From Rhizobium gallicum bv. gallicum R602sp (GTDB lineage: Bacteria; Pseudomonadota; Alphaproteobacteria; Rhizobiales; Rhizobiaceae): a DNA stretch of 64,000 nucleotides. The stretch is taken from contig NZ_CP006877.1 in the NCBI RefSeq assembly GCF_000816845.1, positions 2,733,501-2,797,500 of the forward strand. The letters run 5' to 3'. The number at the start of each line of letters is the position of its first letter. The first letter of the stretch is position 1. Position numbers and translations under genes: made by a program. Below are positions 9,059-17,853 of this stretch, in pieces. The notes below the pieces were generated by a model that saw only the letters and a list, made by a program, of their open reading frames with translations, made no database searches and was not told where the DNA came from.

Positions 9059-9871
9059 ATGACGTCCTCTTTCCTCGCCTTTACGAGCGCACACCCCGCC
9101 ATCATCCTCGTCGACATTGTCGAAACCCAAGGCTCCACGCCGCGCGAAGCCGGCACCTTCATGCTCGTCGCCGAAAATGCCACCTGGGGCACGATCGGCG
9201 GCGGGCAGTTGGAGTTCATGGTGATCCGCAACGCACGAGACCTGCTTATAGGCAGCGGCAGGGCGACCATGAATGTTCCGCTTGGGCCGGAGATCGGGCA
9301 ATGCTGCGGCGGGCGTGCTGAGTTGCGGTTCCGGCGGGTGACGGATGATCTGATGACAGAGCTGAAAGCACGGCAAGCCGAAGAAACGTCACGCCTTCCG
9401 GAGGTCTATCTTTTCGGCGCAGGCCATGTCGGGCATGCGCTCGCGGCCGCACTTGCGCCGCTGCCGCTCTTCGTGACAGTGGTCGAGACGCGTAAGGAAG
9501 AGCTTGCTGACCTGCCATCGGAAGCGAAGACGCAGCTTACGCCGATGCCGGAAGCGCTGGTGAAGGAAATGCCCGCGGGCTCGGCCGTCGTCATCCTGAC
9601 GCACGACCATGCGTTGGACTTTCTGATCGCCCGCGAGGCGCTGGCGAGAACCGATCTTGCCTATACCGGCATGATCGGCTCGGCCACGAAACGGGCAACC
9701 TTTGCAAACTGGCTTTCGCGCGAAGGCGGCGAACGGAACTGGCTCGACCGCCTCACGCTGCCGATCGGCGGCTCGGTTGTCAGGGACAAGCGGCCGGAAG
9801 TGATCGCCGCCATGACCGCTGCCGAAATACTGACGGCACTTTCGGCCTATCGGCACAGATCGCTCTCGTAA
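9059..9871 (+). CDS. xdhC: Xanthine dehydrogenase accessory protein XdhC
   Basis: This 270-residue protein binds and protects the molybdenum cofactor and inserts it into XdhB. The N-terminal XdhC/CoxI motif is VDIVETQGSTPREAGTFMLV, with GTIGGGQLEF and GQCCGGRAELRF after it. A Rossmann-type domain follows, with VYLFGAGHVGHALAAAL near residues 116-132. The ATG at 9059 starts just before the conserved block, with GAGGGGAG 12 bases upstream; an earlier start inside the repeat would add 27 unconserved residues. Its last 25 bp overlap a small gene on the other strand. Confidence 0.92.
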   Translation: MTSSFLAFTSAHPAIILVDIVETQGSTPREAGTFMLVAENATWGTIGGGQLEFMVIRNARDLLIGSGRATMNVPLGPEIGQCCGGRAELRFRRVTDDLMTELKARQAEETSRLPEVYLFGAGHVGHALAAALAPLPLFVTVVETRKEELADLPSEAKTQLTPMPEALVKEMPAGSAVVILTHDHALDFLIAREALARTDLAYTGMIGSATKRATFANWLSREGGERNWLDRLTLPIGGSVVRDKRPEVIAAMTAAEILTALSAYRHRSLS

Positions 9872-10050
9872 CGGGGATCGCGCCCGTCCAGGAAGCCAAG
9901 ATCGCGCTTCACGCGATCGGGAATGCCGTCGAGATCGAGCCGCGACGGGTGGAATATCTTGCCAAAAGCCCACCCTGTCACGCCTGAAACAAGTGACAAA
10001 AGCGAAAGATTGACGAGATTTTTGTTCTCTTCGATAGCATGGCAATCCAT
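9847..10050 (-). CDS. Small conserved-looking hypothetical protein
   Basis: This 67-residue frame begins at an ATG (MDCHAIEEN) preceded by AAGGGTGAGG, a good ribosome site. It has a short hydrophobic stretch (LLSLVSGVTGWAFGKIF), then IPDRVKRDLGFLDGRDPRYE, which faintly recalls the C-terminus of DUF1127 proteins. It converges on and overlaps the end of xdhC by 25 bp, and is divergent from the LysR gene. I cannot assign a function. Confidence 0.55.
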   Translation of the reverse strand: MDCHAIEENKNLVNLSLLSLVSGVTGWAFGKIFHPSRLDLDGIPDRVKRDLGFLDGRDPRYESDLCR

Positions 10051-10081
10051 GACCTCACCCTTGTTCAACTGATGCTATGGC

Positions 10082-10109
10082 TTGCAGATTGCCGCTAAAA
10101 ATGCTGCAA
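10082..10109. promoter_or_regulatory. Candidate LysR-type operator
   Basis: TTGCAG at 10082-10087 and CTGCAA at 10104-10109 are perfect inverted arms 16 bp apart, placed between two divergent genes and about 45 bp before the LysR start. LysR regulators usually bind such interrupted dyads beside their own gene. Binding is inferred only. Confidence 0.4.
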
Positions 10110-10152
10110 TTCCAATCGAACAACCGTCTATGTGCATAAAGAGAACTTATCC

Positions 10153-11049
10153 ATGAAGCTGTCGAAACAGTTCGCGTTGAATGCGCTGCGCGTCTTCGAA
10201 GCCGTGGCGCGGCTCGGCAGCTTCACGAAGGCGGGCGAAGAGCTCGGCATGACGCAGACGGCTGTGAGTTACCAGGTGAAACTGCTGGAGGAGAGTATCG
10301 GCGAACCGCTGTTCCTGCGCCGCCCGCGCCAGATCAGCCTGACGGATACCGGCGAACGGCTGGCGCCGAGGGTGACGGAGGGTTTTGCCGTCCTGAGCGA
10401 AGCAGTCGCCTCCGTCAGCGCCGCAGCAGAAGAAATGCTGCTTATCCACTCGACTCCGACCTTTGCGGCGCAGTGGCTGGCGAGACACATAGGCTCGTTT
10501 CACCTGAAATATCCGAGCACTGCGGTAAGATTGAAAACCTCAGACACGCTGATCGATTTTTCGCGCGAGTCCGCGGACCTTGCACTGCGCAGCGGCAAAG
10601 GCAACTGGCCGGGCCTGCGTTCCCATATGCTGATGAAGGTGACGTTTACACCGATGCTGGCGCCCGCATTGGCCGAGTCGATCGGCGGCATCCATTCACC
10701 GTCCGACCTGCTGAAGCTGCGGCTTATCGATGCCGGAGACCCTTGGTGGCTCCAGTGGTTCACCGAGGCCGGCGTACCAAACCCCGATCTTGCCGGTCGT
10801 CCCCGCTCAAGGCTCGGCGCGCAGTCCTTTGAAGCAAGTGCCGCAATTGCCGGCCAAGGCGTTGCGATCCTGACGCCGGAATTTTATTCGGACGATCTCG
10901 CCGCTGGCAGGCTCTGCCAGCCCTTCGACCTCGTCTGCTACGACGGCGCCGACTACTGGCTCGCCTATCCGGAAAGCCGAAGGAATGTGCCGAAGATCCG
11001 GGCCTTCCGGAACTGGATCATCGGCGAGATGGACGCGCACGCTCTTTGA
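10153..11049 (+). CDS. LysR-family transcriptional regulator (GcvA-like)
   Basis: This 298-residue regulator has an N-terminal winged helix-turn-helix (FALNALRVFEAVARLGSFTK, then AGEELGMTQTAVSYQVKLLE) and a C-terminal periplasmic-binding-like effector domain. Its wording (LNALRVFEAVARLGSFTKAG, ALRSGKGNWPGL) places it in the GcvA-like branch. The ATG at 10153 is preceded by AAAGAG nine bases upstream; a GTG at 10132 is less likely. It lies between xdhC and puuD, so control of purine genes is possible, but the effector is unknown. Confidence 0.85.
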   Translation: MKLSKQFALNALRVFEAVARLGSFTKAGEELGMTQTAVSYQVKLLEESIGEPLFLRRPRQISLTDTGERLAPRVTEGFAVLSEAVASVSAAAEEMLLIHSTPTFAAQWLARHIGSFHLKYPSTAVRLKTSDTLIDFSRESADLALRSGKGNWPGLRSHMLMKVTFTPMLAPALAESIGGIHSPSDLLKLRLIDAGDPWWLQWFTEAGVPNPDLAGRPRSRLGAQSFEASAAIAGQGVAILTPEFYSDDLAAGRLCQPFDLVCYDGADYWLAYPESRRNVPKIRAFRNWIIGEMDAHAL

Positions 11050-11056
11050 GCGGCGC

Positions 11057-11389
11057 TCAATAGCCCATTTCCGGCGCGTAGAAGCAGCGCGGCGTGTCCT
11101 CGTTCGGGAACAGGCAGAGGTGATATTCGCCATCGCCGGATTGCATCGCCTTTGTCATCGGCAGCATGAAGACATGCGCCCGCGTCACCAGCCGGTGGTC
11201 GCCGGGCAACAGCGTCACCCGATACCCTCTGGGCGTCACCTTGACGCTTTTTGAAGGAATCATCTGGCAATCGCCAGTATGGTTGTCGCCGTTACAACAG
11301 AAGGGTTCGTAAGACCAACCCGCTGGCGCGTCGTGGGCACTCACACTCGACGCGAACGCAATCATCACACCTGCCAGAATGCTGCGCAT
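11057..11389 (-). CDS. Secreted small cysteine-containing hypothetical protein
   Basis: This 110-residue protein begins with a signal peptide, MRSILAGVMIAFASSVSAHD, with likely cleavage after SVSA. The mature part has five cysteines (FCCNGDN, GDCQMI, HLCLFP, RCFYAP), which suggests disulfide bonding in the periplasm. A ribosome site GGAGAAG precedes the second of two neighbouring ATGs, which I use. It converges on the LysR gene with a 7 bp gap. I do not recognise the family; similar short secreted proteins occur in rhizobia. Confidence 0.65.
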   Translation of the reverse strand: MRSILAGVMIAFASSVSAHDAPAGWSYEPFCCNGDNHTGDCQMIPSKSVKVTPRGYRVTLLPGDHRLVTRAHVFMLPMTKAMQSGDGEYHLCLFPNEDTPRCFYAPEMGY

Positions 11390-11933
11390 GGGCATCTTCT
11401 CCGTCGATGAATGCGCCGCCTCAATGCGGTTTCCACCTCATCCTGGCGGCCCATAATGGTAATTGTAACCGGGTCGTGACATTTCAAGGATCACTAAATT
11501 CTGCAGTGCAACATACTCAAACCAGACGTGCTGCCTTAAACCGTCCGCAAGTTTCAATGACCTCACGGTGACATAATCCATGCTGACGGAGACCGAATTG
11601 AGGCTTATCGTGCGGAAATGCGTGACGGCAATGCTCTCGGGGTCAGCCTCAATCGCGGCCGCGTCGAATGATCGGTGTTACCCGTTTGAGACGCTCGGCA
11701 GAACTCGACTTTTTGGCAACCCTGCTTCGATCAAGCCACTCCTGACCATTGAACTGCCAGAAATTTCACAGAAATGAATTGCGCGGGACGGCAAATCCGC
11801 TGCCTTCATAATAATCGAGGGAAACAATCGCCGATACGTGCTCCTCGGCAAGGCAAGCGGCTGGCGTCTTACCCCTTCCCTCCCGGCGCAACTTTCTGCA
11901 ATGTGGCGAGTCGGAGGAAGACAGGGGAACTGA
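11390..11933. other. Non-coding stretch upstream of puuD
   Basis: This 544 bp between the secreted-protein gene and puuD holds only short frames without ribosome sites or recognisable content, for example 11580-11777. It must carry the puuD promoter and leader. AGGGGAACTGA just before 11934 is the puuD ribosome site. I see no riboswitch fold, tRNA or clear operator. Confidence 0.5.
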
Positions 11934-13172
11934 ATGTATGAATATGCCATAGCGTGGGAATGGCTGGCTTTTGCGACACGCTGGTTTCACGTCATCACCG
12001 CGATCGCCTGGATTGGCTCGTCCTTCTATTTCATCGCGCTTGATCTCGGGCTCATGAAGCATCCGCATCTTCCGCCGGGCGCCTATGGCGAGGAGTGGCA
12101 GGTGCATGGCGGCGGCTTCTATCACATCCAGAAGTATCTGGTGGCGCCGGCGCAGATGCCGGAGCATCTGACCTGGTTCAAATACGAAAGCTACTTCACT
12201 TGGATCTCCGGCTTCCTGATGCTCTGCATCGTTTATTATGGCGGAGCCGACCTCTTCCTCATCGACCGCCATGTGCTGGACATCAGCGCGCCTGTCGCGA
12301 TCCTGATCTCGCTCGCCTCGCTGGCCATCGGCTGGATCGTTTACGACCTGCTCTGCAAGTCGCCGCTCGGCAAAAACACCTGGGGCCTGATGGCGGTGCT
12401 CTATGGCGTGATCGTCTTCATGGCCTGGGGCTATACGCAACTCTTCACCGGCCGCGCCGCCTTCCTGCATCTCGGCGCCTTCACGGCGACAATCATGTCG
12501 GCCAACGTCTTTATGATCATCATTCCGAACCAGAAGATCGTCGTCGCCGACCTTATCGCCGGACGCACGCCGGACCCGAAATACGGCGCGGTCGCCAAGC
12601 AGCGCTCGCTACACAACAACTACCTGACGCTGCCAGTCATCTTCTTCATGCTGTCGAACCATTATCCGCTAGCCTTCGGCACCGCCTTCAACTGGGTGAT
12701 CGCAGCCCTCGTCTTCCTGATGGGCGTCACCATCCGCCACTGGTTCAACACGACGCACGCACGCAAGGGGCGCCCGACCTGGACCTGGATCGCGACGGTC
12801 ATCCTCTTCATCCTCATCATGTGGCTTTCGACGGTGCCCAAGGTGTTGACCGGTGGAAGCGAAACGGCTGCCGTCGCGCCGGCCTTCCAGCAGTTTACGG
12901 GTGATCCCCACTTCCCTGCGGTCAAGGAGGTGATCGGCACGCGCTGTTCGATGTGCCATGCCGCCGAGCCAGTCTATGAGGGCCTTTCCCGGCCGCCGAA
13001 CGGCGTCATCTTCGAAAACGACGCGGAAATCGCGGCCCATGCGCGTGAAATCTATATACAGGCAGGCCGCAGCCATGCCATGCCGCCCGGCAACGTGACG
13101 GAAATCACGTCGGACGAGCGGAAACTGCTCGTCGCCTGGTTCGAAAGCGCAGTCGAAGGCAAACAGCAATGA
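11934..13172 (+). CDS. puuD: Urate hydroxylase PuuD (membrane urate oxidase with cytochrome c domain)
   Basis: This 412-residue inner-membrane protein converts urate to 5-hydroxyisourate, replacing soluble uricase. About eight hydrophobic helices (residues 10-300) form the DUF989 catalytic membrane part, starting WLAFATRWFHVITAIAWIGS. The C-terminal tail is a cytochrome c domain with the haem motif Cys338-Ser-Met-Cys341-His342. MPPGN near residue 383 could supply the methionine ligand. Electrons are expected to go to the respiratory chain rather than to oxygen directly. It overlaps guaD by 4 bp, so the two are translationally coupled. Confidence 0.93.
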   Translation: MYEYAIAWEWLAFATRWFHVITAIAWIGSSFYFIALDLGLMKHPHLPPGAYGEEWQVHGGGFYHIQKYLVAPAQMPEHLTWFKYESYFTWISGFLMLCIVYYGGADLFLIDRHVLDISAPVAILISLASLAIGWIVYDLLCKSPLGKNTWGLMAVLYGVIVFMAWGYTQLFTGRAAFLHLGAFTATIMSANVFMIIIPNQKIVVADLIAGRTPDPKYGAVAKQRSLHNNYLTLPVIFFMLSNHYPLAFGTAFNWVIAALVFLMGVTIRHWFNTTHARKGRPTWTWIATVILFILIMWLSTVPKVLTGGSETAAVAPAFQQFTGDPHFPAVKEVIGTRCSMCHAAEPVYEGLSRPPNGVIFENDAEIAAHAREIYIQAGRSHAMPPGNVTEITSDERKLLVAWFESAVEGKQQ

Positions 13173-14527
13173 TGACGAAACTCCTGCGCGGGCGCCTGCT
13201 CTCGTTCAAGCGCGCGCCTCTCAGCGTCACTGATACGGACAGCTACCGCTACGAGAGCGACGGCGGCCTGCTGATCGAGGCAGGCAAGATCGCGGCGATC
13301 GGCGCCTATGGCGACATCAGGAAGAAGGCTGCGGCAGATGCGGTCGAGATCGACCACCGCCCATACCTCATTATGCCGGGCTTCATCGACACGCACCTGC
13401 ATTTTCCGCAGATGCAGGTGATCGCCTCCTACGCAGCCGACCTGCTCGAATGGCTGAACACCTACACCTTCCCGGAAGAATGCCGCTTCGTCGAATCCGC
13501 GCATGCCGAAAAGATCGCGGCGCATTTCTACGACGAACTGGCCCGCCACGGCACGACGACGGCTGCCGCCTATTGCTCCGTCCATAAGACCTCCGCCGAC
13601 GCTTACTTCTCGGAGGCCATGCGCCGCAACATGTGCATGGTCGGCGGCAAGGTGATGATGGACCGCAATGCCCCGCAGGGCCTGCTCGACACGCCTGAGA
13701 TGGGCTATGACGAGACGCGGCAGGTGATTGCCGACTGGCACGGCAAGGGCCGAAACCACGTCGCCATCACCCCGCGCTTCGCCATCACTTCGACGCCGCA
13801 GCAGATGGCGGCGGCCCAGGCTCTCGCGCAGGAATTTCCGGACTTGCACATCCAGACGCATCTTTCGGAAAACCACGACGAGATCAGGTTTGCCTGCGAA
13901 CTTTATCCGGACGCGATCGACTACACCGATATCTACGCCCGCTACGGCCTGCTGGGCCCGAAGAGCCTCTTCGGCCACTGCATTCACCTCTCCGAGCGCG
14001 AGGCAGATGCCATGAGCGAAGCCGGTTCGGTTGCAGTCCATTGCCCGACTTCGAACCTCTTCCTCGGCTCCGGCCTCTTCCCGCTGAAGGCACTGGCGCG
14101 CCGCGAAAAACCCGTCAGGATCGGCGTTGCCACCGACATCGGCGGCGGCTCCAGCTATTCGATGCTGCGCACCATGGACGAAGCCTACAAGATCCAGCAG
14201 CTCCTTGGCGAGCGCCTCAACCCGCTTGAAAGCTATTATTACATGACGCTCGGCAATGCGGAGGCGCTCTCGCTCACCGAGAGCATCGGCACCCTGGATG
14301 AAGGCACGGACGCCGATCTCGTCGTCCTGAACGCCGCGGCAACGCCTGCCATGGCGTTGAAGATGGACGTGGTGAAGACGCTGCCGGAAGAACTTTTCCT
14401 GCTCCAGACGATGGGCGACGACCGGGCGGTCGCGGAGACTTATGTGGCGGGCGAGGCAGCAAAGAGCAACCTCACTTTCCAAAGCAGGCAAGCTGCACAT
14501 TCTCGCGACGCTGATCGATGCTTATGA
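13169..14527 (+). CDS. guaD: Guanine deaminase
   Basis: This 452-residue zinc amidohydrolase converts guanine to xanthine and ammonia, feeding xanthine dehydrogenase. The metal and active-site motifs are all present: PGFIDTHLHFPQMQVIASY, QTHLSENHDEI, LFGHCIHLSERE and IGVATDIGGGSSYSMLRTM. The C-terminus is odd. After YVAGEAAKS, where relatives stop or nearly stop, about 20 unrelated residues follow, read out of frame through a HigA-like remnant. The original stop codon appears to have been lost by a recombination junction near 14465-14490. The catalytic core is intact, so activity is likely. Confidence 0.92.
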   Translation: MMTKLLRGRLLSFKRAPLSVTDTDSYRYESDGGLLIEAGKIAAIGAYGDIRKKAAADAVEIDHRPYLIMPGFIDTHLHFPQMQVIASYAADLLEWLNTYTFPEECRFVESAHAEKIAAHFYDELARHGTTTAAAYCSVHKTSADAYFSEAMRRNMCMVGGKVMMDRNAPQGLLDTPEMGYDETRQVIADWHGKGRNHVAITPRFAITSTPQQMAAAQALAQEFPDLHIQTHLSENHDEIRFACELYPDAIDYTDIYARYGLLGPKSLFGHCIHLSEREADAMSEAGSVAVHCPTSNLFLGSGLFPLKALARREKPVRIGVATDIGGGSSYSMLRTMDEAYKIQQLLGERLNPLESYYYMTLGNAEALSLTESIGTLDEGTDADLVVLNAAATPAMALKMDVVKTLPEELFLLQTMGDDRAVAETYVAGEAAKSNLTFQSRQAAHSRDADRCL

Positions 14528-14665
14528 GGCGTCACGCTCTCCAATCCATCTGCCCGACCCTTGAGCCGCAAGGACCTTCAACCGATGCTCGGCAAAATGA
14601 TCCGCCGGCTGCATGAGCATCTCGAGGTTCCGACCGACACCTTGATCGTGCCGATCCGTACCAAC
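14487..14665 (+). pseudogene. HigA-like antitoxin remnant
   Basis: In a frame different from guaD, 14487-14561 reads GKLHILATLIDAYEASRSPI then HLPDP and a stop. An adjacent frame from 14561 reads LSRKDLQPMLG followed by MIRRLHEHLEVPTDTLIVPI. In intact HigA-type antitoxins these parts belong to one helix-turn-helix protein (pattern VDAYEAxxxPI...RKDLxPxxG...MIRRLHExLxIPxDxLI). The N-terminus, the DNA-recognition helix between the two pieces and one base of frame are missing. No toxin gene remains beside it. This is a decayed toxin-antitoxin relic fused to the 3' end of guaD. Confidence 0.65.
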
Positions 14666-14681
14666 AACGCGGCACAGGATA

Positions 14682-15530
14682 TCAATACGACCAGCTTTTC
14701 TTCAAAGCCTCCATCACTGCGCGGATGATCGGGACATTCCTGATGTCGGAGTGAACGACAAGCCAGACTTCGCGCGCCAGCGGCTTGGGCTCCCGAACGG
14801 CCTTCACGAGGCCATCCAAGCCTGCAAGGAGGAAATTCGGCAGGAGGGCGACACCGCCGCCGGCTTTCGCGGCGGAAAGCTGGAACTCGAGGGTCGTGGC
14901 CTTGATGGACAGTTTTCGCCCGTTCGCCACCTCGAGCAGGCGAGTTGACTGCGGCGAACTCGACATGGTTTCGTCATAGGCGATGAAGTTCCAGTCCTCT
15001 TCCGGCACAGAAGCCAGATAAGTTGGCGCCGCATAGAAGCCAAAAGCCACGTCGCCAAGCTTGGTGATGGTGAAGTCGCCCTGTTCCGGCTTCGTCATGC
15101 GGACCGCGATGTCGGCCTCCCGCCGGTCGAGCGAGGCGTATCGCGTCTCGCCGACAATGGTGATGGCGATGTCCGGGTGGTTGCGCCGGAGCTGGACGAG
15201 CGGCCCGGCAAGCAGCGCGGCCGCAAGCGTCGGCGGTGCGCTTACCTTGACATCGCCGGCAAGCCTGCCGCCGGCAGCAAGGCTCACACGTTCGATTGCC
15301 CGGGCCTCCTCGCCCATGCGCTCGGCCATCGCCGCGACCCGTTGCCCCTCAGCCGTCAACAATATTCGCCGCCCGCGCCGGTCGACGAGCTTCACGCCCA
15401 TCTGCGCCTCCAGGCCGGCGACGCGGCGAGCGACCGTCGCATGCTCCACGCCGAGCGAGCGGGCAGCGCCGAGCAAAGTGCCAGTCTGCGCCAAGGCCGC
15501 GAAATAGCGAAGATTTTCCCAATCGAACAT
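14682..15530 (-). CDS. LysR-family transcriptional regulator
   Basis: This 282-residue regulator starts MFDWENLRYFAALAQTGTLL and has the LysR winged helix-turn-helix (GAARSLGVEHATVARRVAGL). The effector domain opens GDVKVSAPPTLAAALLAGPL. It is divergent from the quinone oxidoreductase gene, the usual layout for a LysR regulator and its target. This sub-branch commonly senses quinones or electrophiles and activates adjacent oxidoreductases, so control of the neighbour is a reasonable inference. Confidence 0.88.
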   Translation of the reverse strand: MFDWENLRYFAALAQTGTLLGAARSLGVEHATVARRVAGLEAQMGVKLVDRRGRRILLTAEGQRVAAMAERMGEEARAIERVSLAAGGRLAGDVKVSAPPTLAAALLAGPLVQLRRNHPDIAITIVGETRYASLDRREADIAVRMTKPEQGDFTITKLGDVAFGFYAAPTYLASVPEEDWNFIAYDETMSSSPQSTRLLEVANGRKLSIKATTLEFQLSAAKAGGGVALLPNFLLAGLDGLVKAVREPKPLAREVWLVVHSDIRNVPIIRAVMEALKKSWSY

Positions 15531-15540
15531 TGATCATTTT

Positions 15541-15568
15541 TTCCCATCAATTGGCAGACAATAGGGAA
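15541..15568. promoter_or_regulatory. Candidate LysR operator between LysR and oxidoreductase genes
   Basis: TTCCC at 15541-15545 and GGGAA at 15564-15568 are inverted arms 18 bp apart within the 95 bp divergent intergenic region. TTGGCA between them could be a -35 element for the rightward gene. This is positional inference. Confidence 0.4.
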
Positions 15569-15625
15569 TTTCCGACCAACAGGCCATCGGCCATGATTGC
15601 TGCGACAGCAAATCGGAGCAGAGTC

Positions 15626-16591
15626 ATGGACAAGATCGTTACAGTTCAGGCGCCGGGCGGTATCGAGCAATTGCAGGTGCTGGAGCACACACCGCAGCAG
15701 CCTGGCCCCAATGAGATCCGCATACGGCATGAAGCAATCGGCATGAATTTCGTCGACATCTACCATCGGAAGGGCATCTATCCCTTGCCAGCCTATCCGG
15801 CAGTCCTGGGCGTCGAGGGCGCGGGCATCGTAGAGGCTGTTGGTACCGGCGCCGTCGAGGTGAAGCCGGGTGACCGTGTTGCCTATGCCGGCGTAGTCGG
15901 CGCCTATGCGGCAACGCGCCTGCTCCCCGCCGCGCGCGCCATCCGACTTCCGGACGAAATTCCATCACGCCTCGCCGCAAGCTCGATGCTGAAGGGCATG
16001 ACTGCCTACATGCTGCTGACGCAGACCTACAAGGTCTCCCCCGGCACGGTCGTCCTCGTGCATGCGGCAGCCGGCGGGCTCGGCGCCATTCTGGTTCAGT
16101 GGGCAAAGGATCTCGGAGCAACAGTTATCGGGACCGTCAGTTCAGCGCAAAAGGCAGTGCTCGCCCGCAATCATGGCGCCGACCACCTGATCGTCGGGCG
16201 CGACGCGGATGTCGTCGGCGAAGTGAAACGGCTGACTGGCGGCCGCGGCGTTGATGCCGCCTATGACGGCATCGGCGGCAGCATGCTATCCAAGACCATC
16301 CAATGCCTGCGGCCATTCGGCGTCGCCGCAACGATCGGCCAGGCCGGCGGCCCGATACCGCCTGTCGCTGTCGAGGAGCTGCGCCCCGGAAAATCTCTCG
16401 CCCATCCGAGCATCATCGCCTATGTCGCCGACCTCGATAACTACGCAGGGGCGGCCAAAGCCGTGGTCGAGATTCTGCGTTCCGGCATCACCGCAACGAT
16501 TGCCGGAGAATACGCTTTGACCGACGCCGCCAAGGCGCAGCACCTCCTCGAAGAAGGACGTGCCGCGGGTAGTTTCATTCTTGTTCCATAG
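15626..16591 (+). CDS. Quinone oxidoreductase, zinc-independent MDR family
   Basis: This 321-residue NADPH:quinone reductase-like enzyme of the medium-chain dehydrogenase superfamily has N-terminal VQAPGGIEQLQVLEH, MNFVDIYHRKGIYPLPAYPA, GVEGAGIVEAVGTG, and the nucleotide loop AAAGGLGAILVQWAKDLGA. It lacks the zinc-binding cysteines of alcohol dehydrogenases. The ATG at 15626 has GGAG seven bases upstream; longer in-frame extensions run through the LysR promoter and are not credible. It probably detoxifies quinones or enones in the cytoplasm under control of the divergent LysR. Confidence 0.88.
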   Translation: MDKIVTVQAPGGIEQLQVLEHTPQQPGPNEIRIRHEAIGMNFVDIYHRKGIYPLPAYPAVLGVEGAGIVEAVGTGAVEVKPGDRVAYAGVVGAYAATRLLPAARAIRLPDEIPSRLAASSMLKGMTAYMLLTQTYKVSPGTVVLVHAAAGGLGAILVQWAKDLGATVIGTVSSAQKAVLARNHGADHLIVGRDADVVGEVKRLTGGRGVDAAYDGIGGSMLSKTIQCLRPFGVAATIGQAGGPIPPVAVEELRPGKSLAHPSIIAYVADLDNYAGAAKAVVEILRSGITATIAGEYALTDAAKAQHLLEEGRAAGSFILVP

Positions 16592-16667
16592 GCGACGAAA
16601 GAGATACCCACCGGCTTGGAAATCATGTTAAGGGCCACGGCACTATCCAGATGCGAAAGTCTCGTCC

Positions 16668-17810
16668 ATGGCCACTCCTCTCACCATCGCTGACCTCAAG
16701 CAACTCGCCCAGCGCCGCGTGCCGAAAATGTTCTTCGACTATGCGGATTCCGGTGCCTGGACGGAGTCGACCTATCAGGCGAATGAGAACGATTATGCCA
16801 AGATCAAACTGCGCCAGCGTGTACTCGTCGACATGACGAACCGCACGCTGGAAACGACGATGATCGGCCAGAAAGTCTCGATGCCGGTGGCGCTCGCGCC
16901 AACCGGCTTGACGGGCATGCAGCATGCCGACGGCGAGATGCTGGCTGCACGGGCGGCCGAGGAATTCGGCGTTCCCTTCACGCTCTCGACCATGAGCATC
17001 TGCTCGATCGAGGATGTCGCCTCGGTGACGACGCGGCCGTTCTGGTTCCAGCTCTATGTGATGAAGGACAAGGACTTCGTCATGGATCTCATCAATCGCG
17101 CCAAGGCGGCCAGGTGCTCTGCGCTGGTGCTGACGGCTGACCTGCAGATCCTCGGCCAGCGGCATAAAGACCTGCGCAACGGCCTCTCCGCCCCGCCGAA
17201 ATTCACGCCGAAGCATATCTGGCAGATGGCGACGCGCCCCTTCTGGTGCCTCGACATGCTGAAGACGAAGCACCGCACCTTCGGCAACATCGTCGGCCAC
17301 GCCAAGAATGTCTCCGACCTCTCCTCGCTGTCTTCCTGGACGGCCGAGCAGTTCGATCCGCAGCTCTCCTGGGCCGACGTCGCGTGGATCAAGGAAAAGT
17401 GGGGCGGCCCGTTGATCATCAAGGGCATTCTCGATGTCGAGGACGCGAAGGCCGCAGCCGAGACGGGAGCCGACGCAATCGTCGTCTCCAACCATGGCGG
17501 CCGTCAGCTCGACGGCGCCCCTTCCTCGATCAGCATGCTCCCGCAGATCGTCGATGCCGTCGGACATAAGATCGAAATCCATCTCGACGGCGGCATCCGC
17601 TCCGGCCAGGACGTGCTGAAGGCCGTGGCGCTCGGCGCCAAGGGCACTTATATCGGCCGTCCCTTCCTCTACGGCCTCGGCGCCATGGGAAAAGAGGGCG
17701 TGACACTGGCGCTCGGGATCCTCCGCAAGGAGATGGACATCACCATGGCGCTCTGCGGCAAACGCGACATCAACGACGTCAACTCCTCTATCATCGTCGG
17801 ACGGCAGTAG
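16668..17810 (+). CDS. FMN-dependent alpha-hydroxy-acid dehydrogenase (L-lactate dehydrogenase-like)
   Basis: This 380-residue TIM-barrel flavoprotein has the family hallmarks FDYADSGAWTESTY, PVALAPTGLTGMQHADGE and the active-site block SNHGGRQLDGAPSS, whose His is the catalytic base. The FMN-phosphate loop DGGIRSGQDVLKAVALGAKG follows. It oxidises a 2-hydroxy acid such as L-lactate to the 2-oxo acid and passes electrons to the quinone pool. Length and motifs fit LldD, but substrate choice within the family (lactate, glycolate, mandelate) cannot be fixed from motifs. It follows the quinone oxidoreductase by 76 bp. Confidence 0.88.
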   Translation: MATPLTIADLKQLAQRRVPKMFFDYADSGAWTESTYQANENDYAKIKLRQRVLVDMTNRTLETTMIGQKVSMPVALAPTGLTGMQHADGEMLAARAAEEFGVPFTLSTMSICSIEDVASVTTRPFWFQLYVMKDKDFVMDLINRAKAARCSALVLTADLQILGQRHKDLRNGLSAPPKFTPKHIWQMATRPFWCLDMLKTKHRTFGNIVGHAKNVSDLSSLSSWTAEQFDPQLSWADVAWIKEKWGGPLIIKGILDVEDAKAAAETGADAIVVSNHGGRQLDGAPSSISMLPQIVDAVGHKIEIHLDGGIRSGQDVLKAVALGAKGTYIGRPFLYGLGAMGKEGVTLALGILRKEMDITMALCGKRDINDVNSSIIVGRQ

Positions 17811-17853
17811 CGCTCGCAAGCTGAGGAACCGTCCCATTTCAAGTCATCGCGCA

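Noticed and set aside
11580..11777. 65-codon frame upstream of puuD
   Set aside because: No ribosome site and no recognisable sequence; treated as non-coding.
13052..14500. 482-codon open frame antisense to guaD
   Set aside because: A by-product of GC-rich codon bias; guaD has full conserved motifs on the other strand.
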